A stretch of DNA of 64,000 bases, taken from assembly GCF_030247195.1 (NCBI RefSeq), contig NC_080672.1, positions 84,194,113-84,258,112 on the forward strand, in the 5' to 3' direction. The position numbers and the translations under genes were made by a program. The DNA comes from Topomyia yanbarensis (taxonomy: Eukaryota; Arthropoda; Insecta; Diptera; Culicidae). Below, piece after piece: positions 54,001 through 63,559 of the stretch. Every line of letters starts with the position of its first letter. Within the stretch, counting starts at the first letter, position 1. A model generated the notes under the pieces. That model saw only the letters and a program-made list of their open reading frames with translations, searched no databases and was not told the origin of the DNA.

Positions 54001-54559
54001 CGAAGTGCAATATCTAAATGGGAAAAGTATGTATCTCAATAAAAATATTCTAATGATCCTGTCATAGAAGATATTACTCTTAGATTAAGAAATTGATCTA
54101 AATACTGATCGCAGTGCATCTGTTGCACAAAAGCCAAATTTAGGAACCCAGGAAGGCATAACACAATGATTCTTGGAATCAATGAATTTAAAAAAGCGTT
54201 CATCCATAAAGTTTAAGTTCTAAGCGCGTAAGACTTACGAAATATTTGATACCAGATATACAGGATTCTAAAAGTTTGATTATTGAGAAAATCAGAAAAC
54301 CTAGTAGAATCTCATAATCTTAAAAAAAACAACATGGTACATAGTAATTTAGAGACTCAGAAAGCATTAGATATTGTTATTTCGAAACTGCGACGGTTTT
54401 CCATTTTATGACCACTGTGCGTCGTTTTTCTCGGCCAATTTTTAATGTACGGTCGTGCCACTTTCACTTCACAATACGTAGTTGCTAATCCGTGATTGAT
54501 TAGAACTAGAGAAACCGCACAGTGATTTACCAAAAGGAGCCTGTGAGGGTTTATTCACC
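54001..54559. other. Unassigned AT-rich sequence
   Basis: Nothing supportable between repeat A copy 1 and the fold-back. Confidence 0.35.
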
Positions 54560-54964
54560 AAACGATAAATCTATCAATAATTCTCGGCAGCCGGCTGCCT
54601 AGAGCCATGAACACATTTCTGATAGTTTTATCAATCGTATCACTTATCAAGGTGAATTCAGATTTAATTGACTCTTTACCCCATCCTACTAACAAAAACT
54701 CCTTCCCGTGGAGGATCACGTTTCGAGAGTAGCATACTTTGAAATGTAAATTATGTCACCGGTCACGTTCTTCGGGGGAAGGAAAGAATGTTAGTGTAAC
54801 AAAAGTTCTTATACCTTTACATCTCCACATTTGCCACGGGAAGGAGTTTTTGTTAGTGGGATGGGGTAATAAGTCAAGCAAATCTGGATTCACCTTGGTA
54901 AGTGGTACGATTTATGCAACTATCTCTGGACAGCCGCTTGCCGAGAATTGATGATAAATTTGTT
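54560..54964. repeat. Fold-back (inverted repeat) within family F
   Basis: The left arm 54560-54711 (AAACGATAAATCTATCAATA, ATTCTCGGCAGCCGGCTGCC, AAGGTGAATTCAGATTTAAT, CCCCATCCTACTAACAAAAA) is inverted at 54834-54964 (TTTTTGTTAGTGGGATGGGG, AAATCTGGATTCACCTTGG, GGACAGCCGCTTGCCGAGAA). A diverged single arm occurs at about 31800-31970. Confidence 0.8.
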
Positions 54965-55100
54965 GAATACAACCTTTGCTGCCCATTTTTTTTTGTATAA
55001 CAGTTGGAAATGTTGCGAACAGGTTTCGTTGTAACGATAACATACAGTCATGTTTCGAGCTTCCGTATTATTATGAGTCATTAAACGACAATTATGCATC

Positions 55101-55285
55101 GTTTTTTTCTCTTTTTTGTTTCGATTATAGAGGTTTTAAGGTTTGGCCATTCGCCTGTTTTTGTATTAGAAAAATGAAAAATCTTATTAGAAAAATCTCT
55201 AACCCTATATGCGAGGCTGGGAGTCAAACCCAGGTGAGCTGCGTACAAGGCAATCGATTTACCAACTACGTTATGCCTGCCTCCC
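55101..55285 (-). mobile_element. tRNA-derived SINE (family S), copy 1
   Basis: On the minus strand the head reads GGGAGGCAGGCATAACGTAG, TTGGTAAATCGATTGCCTTG, TACGCAGCTCACCTGGGTTT and GACTCCCAGCCTCGC. It has a degenerate B-box (GGTTTGACTCC) and a body ending CCTCTATAATCGAAACAAAA plus an A-rich tail at 55101-55122. The body is about 45 bp longer than in copy 2. The anticodon-loop position reads CTTGTAC, so a tRNA-Thr(TGT)-like source is possible. Confidence 0.85.
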
Positions 55286-55329
55286 ACAATATCGTTTTCT
55301 TTCTTCACGAACATTTAAATAAAATGATG

Positions 55330-55500
55330 GCTGTGATGAGCGGAATAAGCAGTACCTAAGTACCTGAAGCGACCAACTTCATATGTCGGACATACGACCG
55401 ACGACATGCACGCGTAATTTTTGTTAAGCTTAAGTACGTCATGACTAGCAACTATTAGGAAGAGAAACAAGATTGGAGCCCAGAAGAACGAAGTGAAACT
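55330..55500. repeat. Dispersed repeat family F, copy 2 (3' segment)
   Basis: CCGACGACATGCACGCG, ACTATTAGGAAGAGAAACAA and GATTGGAGCCCAGAAGAACG match 32440-32520 in order, which links this copy to 31.7-32.5 kb. Confidence 0.6.
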
Positions 55501-55501
55501 A

Positions 55502-55538
55502 ATTTATTTATTTATGTATTTATTTATTTATTTATTAC
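55502..55538. repeat. TTTA tetranucleotide microsatellite
   Basis: About nine near-perfect units of TTTA, with one variant (TGTA). Confidence 0.92.
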
Positions 55539-55632
55539 AATGATCTGCTAAAGCCAGAAAAAGCATAAGCAAGCAACAAAGAAGGGACTCCTGTTTTTGT
55601 CGCCATTTACGATAATTATCAAGCTATACTGA

Positions 55633-55775
55633 GGGGGTGGGCGTAGCGTGGTTGGTAAATCGATTGCCTTGTACGCAGCGCACCTGGGTTCGAGTCCCGA
55701 CCCCGCACATAGGGTTAGAAATTTTTCATAAGAGACCTTAAGGTTAATACCTCTATAATCGAAATAAAAAAAAAA
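55633..55775 (+). mobile_element. tRNA-derived SINE (family S), copy 2, complete
   Basis: The head GGGGGTGGGCGTAGCGTGGT, TGGTAAATCGATTGCCTTGT, ACGCAGCGCACCTGGGTTCG and AGTCCCGACCCCGCA retains acceptor pairing (GGGGT with ACCCC) and a consensus B-box GGTTCGAGTCC. The body (GGGTTAGAAATTTTTCATAA to CTCTATAATCGAAAT) is followed by A10. AAGCTATACTGA before and AAGCTCAGCTGA after may be a diverged target duplication. ~143 bp. Confidence 0.9.
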
Positions 55776-56171
55776 GCTCAGCTGAGTTAGGAAAATGGCC
55801 AGATCAAGATTTTCTGGATCCTGAACTAGAACGACTAATTTATACGGTGCAATAAATCAGGTATTCCAAACAAACATACCACAAAAGCCGAAAATTCAGT
55901 AAATCTAGCTATATTATGTCAATGATGAAATATGGTGCACATGGCAATTAATAATAGAGAGCATGCGCTGCTCAAAATGATATGTTACCGAGAATATGAA
56001 AGTAATCAATACAATGATAACAATTAATATATTGAGCATAATTTAATAGACTAAAAACGTACCAATGAATATGTTTATAAAACATCTGTCCCTCGTGCTG
56101 ATATAACTGCCGTAAAATGATAACTGATTTTCGAGCGAATTTGAATTGGCGATCCTCTTACGTGATTCAAC
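55776..56171. other. Unassigned sequence
   Basis: No gene or repeat supported. Confidence 0.35.
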
Positions 56172-56440
56172 AGCCATCATTCCACTCAGACAAGATAATG
56201 CGTATTTCCCACACACAGTAAATACACCCCATGGATTAGTACCCTAGTTCGTGAAATAAACACTAATCAAACAACAAAACTAGTTTGCTCAGTTCAATGC
56301 CATCAAATTAATGAACATTTAAAATTGCATACGACAAAAATGTGCAATGTAAAAAATAATAGATTGAAAACTACTGCTTATTTGCAATAAAATAAGGCCA
56401 GGAGGTTATTAAGATAACTAAGGTGGTTCATTTTCAAAGA
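56172..56440. repeat. Repeat A, copy 2 (direct repeat)
   Basis: Direct repeat of 53738-54000 (CCATCATTCCACTCAGACAA, ATGCGTATTTCCCACACACA, GTACCCTAGTTCGTGAAATA, AATAAAATAAGGCCAGGAGG). It has an extra AAAACTACTGCTTA and lacks a few bases near the end. Confidence 0.85.
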
Positions 56441-56623
56441 TAGCACTATTGATGAATCAGAAAGTATCCATAAATAGCAAGTATTTAAAAGACATGCATA
56501 ATCAGGGTCGACTGTTTGGGGGCCGAATTGTCAACATACAACGCAATTAAACTCAAATCGGGTATATGAGCTGCAACCTAGCACACCTAGATGGCGAATA
56601 GTTACACTACTTTTTCTTGAAAC

Positions 56624-56815
56624 TCGTCAGTAACTGGCATCGACTTGCTGCCGGTTAGACGACATATCCCAACTAATTGGCGCCACTTAGACGCTATATC
56701 CAAACAGTTCTTACACAAAATGTGTGAACGCCTAAAGTAACTTGTTGATACCGAGTGATGTCTCGGTTAGCCAAACTATACTGGGTCGCTAACTAGTATA
56801 GTGAAACGAACTGTG
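56624..56815 (-). repeat. Dispersed repeat J, copy 1
   Basis: CGTCAGTAACTGGCATCGAC, TTGCTGCCGGTTAGACGACA, TGTGTGAACGCCTAAAGTAA, GATGTCTCGGTTAGCCAAAC and GTATAGTGAAACGAACTGTG are the inverse of 60645-60842. Nature unknown. Confidence 0.75.
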
Positions 56816-58391
56816 TTTTTTGACATTAAGGTACTTTTATAATATCTTAAACAGCACTATACGTTCATAATTTTAAAGAATTGAAAAAGGAGAAAAAGTC
56901 AGTTGCGAAAAATATGTGAGATACTCCCTTGTGAACGCCAGTCATTCACGAATCAGGAATCCGGATATTTTGACTCGATTTGTGCGTTACCCCCTATTCG
57001 GTGATTTGTTCCTTGTCATGGGAAAAAAAAATTAAAAAAATTAAAAATTCTCATCTTCAAAACTAAAAATAAAAAAGGAATCGTTAAAGTACGAGAGAAA
57101 ATAATTACGATCAGTCGAAAACAATGAAGGGACAGGAAGGCGAAAGAATTATGACAATAATGGAATAACAAAACAGTAAGCAGATTGGATTGTTTACTCC
57201 CGAAGAAACAATTAACCCTACTGATAAAGTCTTAAGCTCTCTTTATCACACTGAGTTAGGAACAAAAACACCAGTTTGAGTTTTTACTAGCTGTAGATAT
57301 GTTCTTCTCTGTATGGGGAATCAAGAACCCAGAAACGCAATTGTACTACTGCAAGACAGTTGCACATCAGATGACATGAGTTTCCCTAATGGGATTCACA
57401 AAGATCACGCGAACAACACTCAGCACACTGAATAGTAGCCACGTGACATAAGAGTTGGCCATCTCCAGTTACACAGTGGTCGAAAATTCCGAAATGCTGG
57501 CCAAATGTCGATGATGTTGTTCAATTTGTCCAAAATTTAACATTCAGGCGTTACGCATTTGATATTGAATTTGCCGAAATCAAAATGGCGGTTTCAAAAT
57601 GGCGGACGACTTGAAAAAATGATAACTTATTTATTCTAAAAATTGTACACAGGGGTCGATTATGAATTTGGAGGTCTCTGATTTCGATGTCATACCTACT
57701 TTCCACGGAAAAAATGTCAACAGTAACAATTTAAGCTAAGGAGTGTTGATGTTTAACATTGAGAAGGACTCAAATAAAAAAATGCAACTGCATAATTTTT
57801 TCTATCAATTTCCAAAAGTTTCATTACACTTGAAGCTGCAGCTAATATTTTCAAAGCTGTTGAAAAAATGCCTAACAATCTAATTAAACTTCTAATTTTA
57901 CCATTTTTAATCAGTCAATGGCTCGAACTCGTTGCAGCTTTTACAGTTTGCCAAATCATGCGCAATACTGTCAGAGCAGCGAGTTAAATCTAACATCTCT
58001 TCCTTTTCAAATCATGCGAATGTTGAGATTTTCTCGTCCGAGTAGGGTAATGACTTAATTTTGGCAGTATTAGTGCTTGCTTGAAGTGATTTGAACGCTA
58101 CTTCTGGAGGGGTTCATAAATGTTCATAAAATCACGAACCAAGGGTTGAACTGGGTTAAATTCATTTATTTCGAGGCTCACAACAAGAATGGGCATAACA
58201 TCCATCCGCCAATCAGTTATTTTTTTAAATTTATTAATTTGACACGGTTCGATTCGTAAGCTTTACAGAGCCGTATGTCAATTATTATTTACAACAAATA
58301 AATAACAAACTAAACATTTTTATTGCGTGTCCTTTGAATTCATCGCCCGGAGTTTGCTGCGTTGCTAATATTCTTATTACGCATTTGAACT
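56816..58391. other. Unassigned sequence
   Basis: About 1.6 kb with no supported gene. TTTCAAAATGGCGGACGACT at 57591-57610 is a phrase typical of dispersed repeats. The rest shows no hairpins or tandem repeats that I can define. Confidence 0.35.
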
Positions 58392-58719
58392 CTTCGAGAA
58401 AGTTTTAGAACGTTTAAAACAATGACAAATTGTCGAAGATGCTTAAGCTCTATGTCTATTAGTAACAAAGTTAGAGCGGTTTATATAAAATTTCATTGAA
58501 ATTCACGTTTTTTGTGCTCTATTTTTTCACCTTCGTTCAATTTATCACTTACAACATTACGCTTCTATCAGAACTGATAACACGACACGTCAGAACAAAA
58601 AAAAGTGAATTTTAGTGATTTTTTATAGAAACCGCTACAACTTTGTTGCTGATAAATATAGAGCTTAGGTATCTTCGACAACTTGTCATAGTTTTAGAAG
58701 TTATAAAACTTTGCCGAAG
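58392..58719. repeat. Fold-back with ~120-bp arms
   Basis: The left arm 58392-58516 (ACAAATTGTCGAAGATGCTT, AAGCTCTATGTCTATTAGTA, AAGTTAGAGCGGTTTATATA) is inverted at 58597-58719 (TATAGAAACCGCTACAACTT, TAAATATAGAGCTTAGGTAT, CTTCGACAACTTGTCATAGT), with an ~80-bp loop. It is imperfect but continuous. Confidence 0.8.
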
Positions 58720-58899
58720 ACTCGAAACCTCGAAAATGTGAAATAAGAAAGTTAGCATCGTAGCGCCACCTAAAATAGTAAAAATTCAAATTAATTTACA
58801 TCATCAATAGAAGGCTCAGATGAATCCATGATGCTTTGTTGAAGACAGCATTTCAGAAAAAAAAATTGCGTACCCAAAGCGCTAGAGGTTTTATCTCGC

Positions 58900-59240
58900 T
58901 AATTTCTCTTTCTGGCCCAGTGTGCAGTGCGTGCGGAGATTATTTTCCGCTGAGGGTAACCGTTTTCTGCACCATCTTGGTTGTCGTTTACGTCCATACT
59001 ATCGTCACCGCTGTTGTCTTGGTGATTGCTTCGATTTGTTTCTTCGCTTTGCCGAATGCGGTCGTGAAATCGTTTTCCTTGTTTTTTGTCTTTCTCATTG
59101 GTGGTGCTGGTAATTTTCTTTTTCTAAATGTTGATGGATGATGGCGTTGCTGGTTTAGATAGTAGTTTGCGCATTCAGTTTTGTAGTTAGTTTATGTTTT
59201 GGGTTCTTCCGCGCTGGGTTTCCCGCATTGTTCTTTATTG
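58900..59240 (-). pseudogene. Probable ORF1 C-terminal remnant of a non-LTR element
   Basis: Minus-strand text with NEKDKKQGKRFHDRIRQSE-like charged stretches and a DSDDDMDVN-like acidic patch (about 58985-59010) parallels the C-terminal part of the ORF1 remnant at 37.45-37.65 kb. GTCCATACTATCGTCACC here corresponds to GTCCATGTCATCGTCACT there. The core ORF1 domain is absent. The plus-strand 101-codon frame at 58836-59141 is its shadow. Confidence 0.35.
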
Positions 59241-59779
59241 ACACTTGAGAGACTGATTGTCATAAGTACTTCGCGTGATCTGAGAACAGGCAGCTCCAGA
59301 GTCGTGAATGAAGGAATGGAGTGTTTCAAACCTCATGATTAATTTCCGGAAATAATTCATTATTCATTCTATATATTTCGCTTGCCTTTTCCAAATTTAT
59401 TTGAAAGTGTTATTCTCAATAGAAACCTCACATGTGTACAACTTGTTCATTAAGTATGTATTGTTGTATCATTATAGCAAGGTATTTCTGATTTTTAAGA
59501 TAATCCCAAAACAATTAAGACCAATTCCTTCGAATTTGGCTGCATTTTGGATAAATTTCAGAGCCAATTTTAACCCAAGCTCGTTTATGGATTTACTGTT
59601 TTTTCCAATTAAAACTGCGTGATTCTGGTAAAAATTTATAAAATCACACGCATCTTCGTTGTTTTTCAATTTTGCACCCTTTTTAAGAGGGCAAGTTTTC
59701 TTTTCCTCAAAGGAGGAAGAGAAGTTCTAGGAAAAGATGTTTTCTTTTCCTAAAAAAATGATTTCATTCCTTTTAGTTA
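59241..59779. other. Unassigned sequence
   Basis: No supported gene. A purine/pyrimidine-biased patch (CTCAAAGGAGGAAGAGAAG) lies near 59706-59724. Confidence 0.35.
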
Positions 59780-60098
59780 AGGTGATGAGCCTATTTGCGC
59801 CATGTTTCTATTATCACCCTACCCATTTGAAGCCGTTGGTTAGAGCAGTGTCTGCCATCTTTGTTCAATGCATTGAGTCAAATGATAGTGCAACAATAGT
59901 GGCACTCGATTCGAGTTTTCATTGTGCTCAAACACGAGAATTTTACTGTTTTCAACGCATTTGTGTTATTATATTGGTTCTTAACAACGAAGCAAAGCGG
60001 TTGATGTCAATTTTTACGCATTCCATTGATTGTAAGGCAAGAAATTATCGAATTAGTGAGGCACCTTGCTTAGTATGGTGAAAATAGGCTCATCACCC
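59780..60098. mobile_element. 319-bp MITE with GGTGATGAGCC ends
   Basis: AGGTGATGAGCCTATTTGC at the left is inverted at the right as AAAATAGGCTCATCACCC (16-bp core GGTGATGAGCCTATTT). TA lies on both sides (59778-59779 and 60099-60100). A 114-codon frame crosses it but matches nothing. Confidence 0.8.
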
Positions 60099-60185
60099 TA
60101 TATTGAAATATTAAAATTTATTATAAATAAATTTTTGAAACCGCTCCAACTTGGCCTCCCTCTCGAATTTGGAACAACATACAGC

Positions 60186-60394
60186 GAAGACTCGTTTTTA
60201 TCAGCCCTCTTGGCTAATTTTAGGTTGACAAAATTGAAACAATAACAAAACATATTTGTTTATTTCTTTTCAATAAACTGAAGTTGTAATAATGTTCTTC
60301 TTCAATCCCAAACATAACCTTATAACCCTGTCTGGTTGACACAATTAGGTAAAAAAAAACTGATAAAACCGAGGGCTGATAAAAACGGGTCTTC
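60186..60394. mobile_element. 209-bp MITE with GAAGACTCG ends
   Basis: GAAGACTCGTTTTTATCAGC then CCTC at the left is inverted at the right as GAGGGCTGATAAAAACGGGT then CTTC (one mismatch in ~24 bp). Inside the ends a second pairing, TTGACAAAATTG with TTGACACAATTAGG, is weak. No target duplication seen. Confidence 0.78.
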
Positions 60395-60419
60395 TGTGTA
60401 TTTTGATTTAAACACACAC

Positions 60420-60530
60420 AAATTTACACAACATGCGTGAACGCCTAAAGCAGTTTGCAACATTTTTTTTCCTAAAGGATATATCGTCTAACTGGCATCA
60501 AGTTTGTGTCAATTACTGAAGAGTGAAACA
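60420..60530. repeat. Dispersed repeat J, copy 2 (partial)
   Basis: ATGCGTGAACGCCTAAAGCA and GTCTAACTGGCATCAAGTTT then GTGTCAATTACTGAAGAG recur in the J copies at 56.6 and 60.7 kb and, in part, at 16.07 kb. Confidence 0.65.
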
Positions 60531-60644
60531 CGAAACATGCAAATCCAACTTTTCTAAGTTAGGTATTGTATTCTCTTGCGCAAATTAGATCCTTTGGGAA
60601 AAAAATGTTGCATACTCGCAGGTGTTTGGCTTTCATATCAAAAG

Positions 60645-60842
60645 ACAGTTCGTTTCACTATACCCGTCAGCGACCCAGCTTCTGTGTTTAGCTAACCGAG
60701 ACATCACTCGGTACCAGCCATTTGTTTTAGGCGTTCACACACGTTATGTGAACTGTTTAGATTTAGTGTCTAACTGTCGTCAATGTGGTGTTAGCTTGGA
60801 TACATCGTCTAACTGGCAGCAAGTTGGTGTCAGTTATTGACG
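60645..60842 (+). repeat. Dispersed repeat J, copy 3
   Basis: AGTTCGTTTCACTATACCCG, TAGCTAACCGAGACATCACT, TTTTAGGCGTTCACACACGT and GTCTAACTGGCAGCAAGTTG to GTCAGTTATTGACGAG form the inverse of 56624-56815. Confidence 0.75.
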
Positions 60843-61933
60843 AGGGGAACAGGATGCGTTCAAATTTTATTTTTCTTAGGAAGACTTTTTTTTCGAAATC
60901 ATGTCTTCAAAGTTAGTACCATGATATCTCAAGAATCGCTCAAACAATCCATTTTCATTTTTTCGTTCACAAAGTTGAACAAGTTATCTAGAAATATTTT
61001 TTTCCTCAAATGCTCATCATTTTATTCATAATTTTTTTTGAAAAAGGATGCGTCAAGAACTAAATAATTTAATATGCTCTTCGACTCTTCGAATTCGTCA
61101 TTTCCGGTGAACGTACGAGCGCCAATTCATGGTGCCGCATTTTATCCATTTTTTGCATTAGCAATCATAAAGAGCCCCGCAGGAGTAGTGAAGAGGTTTT
61201 CGTATGCTACTAAAAACTTTTATTGGAAACTAAAATATTTTGTAATATGCAAAAAATCTCAATCCATTTTGTCTTCCTGTTTTTGAGAATTTTTTTTTAA
61301 ATTGCCAGAACTCCTATGTCACCTTAATGCGCCTGAAAATTAATTTGAGAGTCGTACTGATAACAATAAGCCAACATCATCGAACGTTAAACCTTCATAA
61401 TTTACAGTGTCAAAATATGAATTTCGCTCTTTGCCGGTGGTCAACTTAGGAACGAGAAACCTACGACCTCCAACGCACTTTTATGACACTGCACAGTGGT
61501 CCGAATTCACAATTTAGGAAGACAAAAATGTTTGTGGCTAAATCTTATGTTTTAGAGCTATTATGTCTTCAGGACAAATAATTGTCAGTATTGATTAGGC
61601 CATCTCCAGATAAAGATGGTATTAGGGTGGCTCTTATTGTTAGGGTGCTTCAAAAATTATTTGCTGATTGTGAGGAGATAGAATATTGCAGTCTTCAACA
61701 ACATTGTAGAGGAACTTACACTAAGCAACTTTGCCGAAGACGTCATAGTTATATCCTCAAAGGTTTTTATTTTATAGCTATTTTGATTGAGCAACTTGGG
61801 GTGTTCCTAACAAAACAGTTTTTTTTTCTCTAACTTTTTAATTTTTTATTCTTTATAAACGGTGTCTTCAGACAACTTGTAAAGCTTATCGAAACAATTT
61901 TTTTCATAATAGAAGAATTCAGATATCACTTTT
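60843..61933. other. Unassigned sequence
   Basis: A phrase like 'gcaactttgccgaagacgtcatagttat' (61729-61755), described here by its ends, resembles the outer part of the 58.4-58.7 kb fold-back, so some of this is probably repeat-derived. No gene is supported. Confidence 0.35.
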
Positions 61934-63002
61934 AGAACCGAAGTTATGAGTAATATTGAATAAAAAATAGGTCCTTTTTAAATATTTATATCTAAAACTG
62001 GGGCAAATAAAAATAATTTCTTCTTCTTGCATTTCAAAGAGAATACTTTCAGGCAAGTTTAGAAAAAAAAATTGTGAAGGAAATATTCTGAAAAAAGTTT
62101 AAATGGAGTTTGAAAATTGTGATTTTACTACCGAAAAATGCAATATGGCATATCTAAGTTTACCCCAAAATGACGTTTGTTATAAAATAGCACAACATCG
62201 ACGATATATCAGTGGCGCCATAATCTCAAATGCGACCACAGTCCCAACTAAAAATGACCGTTAAAGCGGGCGAAGAATTGTTTTCGAGTTCTATGTGTGT
62301 TAGTCTGTGATAATATTGACATTTGAAGTTTTTAGCCCGCTTATTTTTAGAATGTTACTACGGGCGACCTAATTGAATTTTAACGAACTAATCAGCAATA
62401 AAATTGTCACAGATTGTTCGTGATTTTTTCCAATCGGAAAAATTTCTATTTTGTAGATTTTTTAAACAATTGTCTATAAAAAATGGAATAAATCTTTTTC
62501 GTTTGAAAAAAATATCACATATACTACTTTTTGTACCTAACAACATGCCGTCGAGAAAAAAGATGGTCCGCCATTTACATTATTCTAAATAAAGTGTGGG
62601 GACGAGCATAGCGTATTTGGAAATCGATTACCTTGTACGCAGCTTAAAAAAAATATTAAATTTTTTTTTTTCGCGGAACCCATCTGGATTTGGTTTTGCA
62701 ATGCCACATACTACCAAAAAAATGGATCTTCCATCGAAATTGCGATATCACCTAATTTGGGTGACCCATTCGAGCAATTTTGACTCTTCATGAGGCATTT
62801 TTCGGTAGTAAAATCACAATTTTCAAAGATCATTTAAATTTTTGTCAGAAATATCTCCTTCGCAATTTTTTTTTCTAAAAATGCATGAAAGTATTCTCTT
62901 TGAAATGCAAGAAGAACAAATTATTTTTGTTTGCCCCAGTTTTATATATAAATATTTAAAAAGGACCTATTTTTTATTCAATATTACTCATAACTTCGGT
63001 TC
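61934..63002. mobile_element. Long fold-back structure with ~205-bp arms
   Basis: The left arm 61934-62141 (AGAACCGAAGTTATGAGTAA, TATTGAATAAAAAATAGGTC, TGCATTTCAAAGAGAATACT, TGTGATTTTACTACCGAAAA) is inverted almost exactly at 62794-63002 (TTTTCGGTAGTAAAATCACA, AGTATTCTCTTTGAAATGCA, GACCTATTTTTTATTCAATA, TTACTCATAACTTCGGTTCT). I estimate over 90% identity. The ~650-bp middle holds a truncated SINE head and no ORF. It is either a fold-back transposon or two inverted copies of one repeat. Confidence 0.8.
62597..62643 (+). mobile_element. tRNA-derived SINE (family S), head-only fragment
   Basis: TGGGGACGAGCATAGCGTAT, TTGGAAATCGATTACCTTG and TACGCAGC match the first ~47 bp of copy 2 at 55633. The sequence then turns into A- and T-rich DNA before the B-box. 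Confidence 0.8.
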
Positions 63003-63559
63003 TCCCTCTCGCAGGTTGATGGGATTGACGGTATTGTAAACATCATCAAGCCACAATATATTCAATAGAGTTATCTAAATATAAGGATTCGCTCTTTTTA
63101 GTTTTTATTTGCACCAAGTTCTACTACTAGAGGTTAATTAGTTCTCATGTTAATATTCCACCAAACATTATGACTACTGAGGATTTGATTTATATAAGAA
63201 GCCCGCTTCAAGATGTTGATTACAATACGCCTCGATAGTGGTGTGTCGGGGAGGCCGGGAGGGCTGATATGAGCCTTTTGTCTGTTCTATACCTTTCCTC
63301 TATTCACCAGCTCATAACCAACAATCAACCAGTAACAAATAGATAATTGAGAAAGGATGTGCTATGTGTGGTGATTGGCTATTCAAGTATTAGTAGTGTT
63401 TGAAGTACTAATGTATGTCTCATGTGATGATCATAACTTCAGCTGTATCTTGTACCTATCTAATCTATTACGTCTCTCATATATTGTCTTTTATTTCTTC
63501 TTTTCGAGTCCTATACTGCCATTCTACACCCGCCTTCAGCTGGGTCAACAAAGATGGTG
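63003..63559. other. Unassigned sequence
   Basis: No supported gene or repeat. GGGGAGGCCGGGAGGGC at 63249-63265 is a small G-rich patch. Confidence 0.35.

Noticed and set aside
55633..55710. Genuine tRNA gene
   Set aside because: The head lacks a sound D-arm, is followed by a SINE body and A-tail, and recurs in other copies with the same body.
53738..56440. Intact LTR retrotransposon
   Set aside because: No gag/pol coding sequence, no primer-binding site or polypurine tract recognised, and repeat ends are not TG...CA.
58836..59141. 101-codon hydrophobic frame
   Set aside because: Antisense of a probable ORF1 C-terminus, by the same logic as at 37.5 kb.
59737..60081. 114-codon frame
   Set aside because: Lies across a MITE with TA flanks; no recognisable protein motif.
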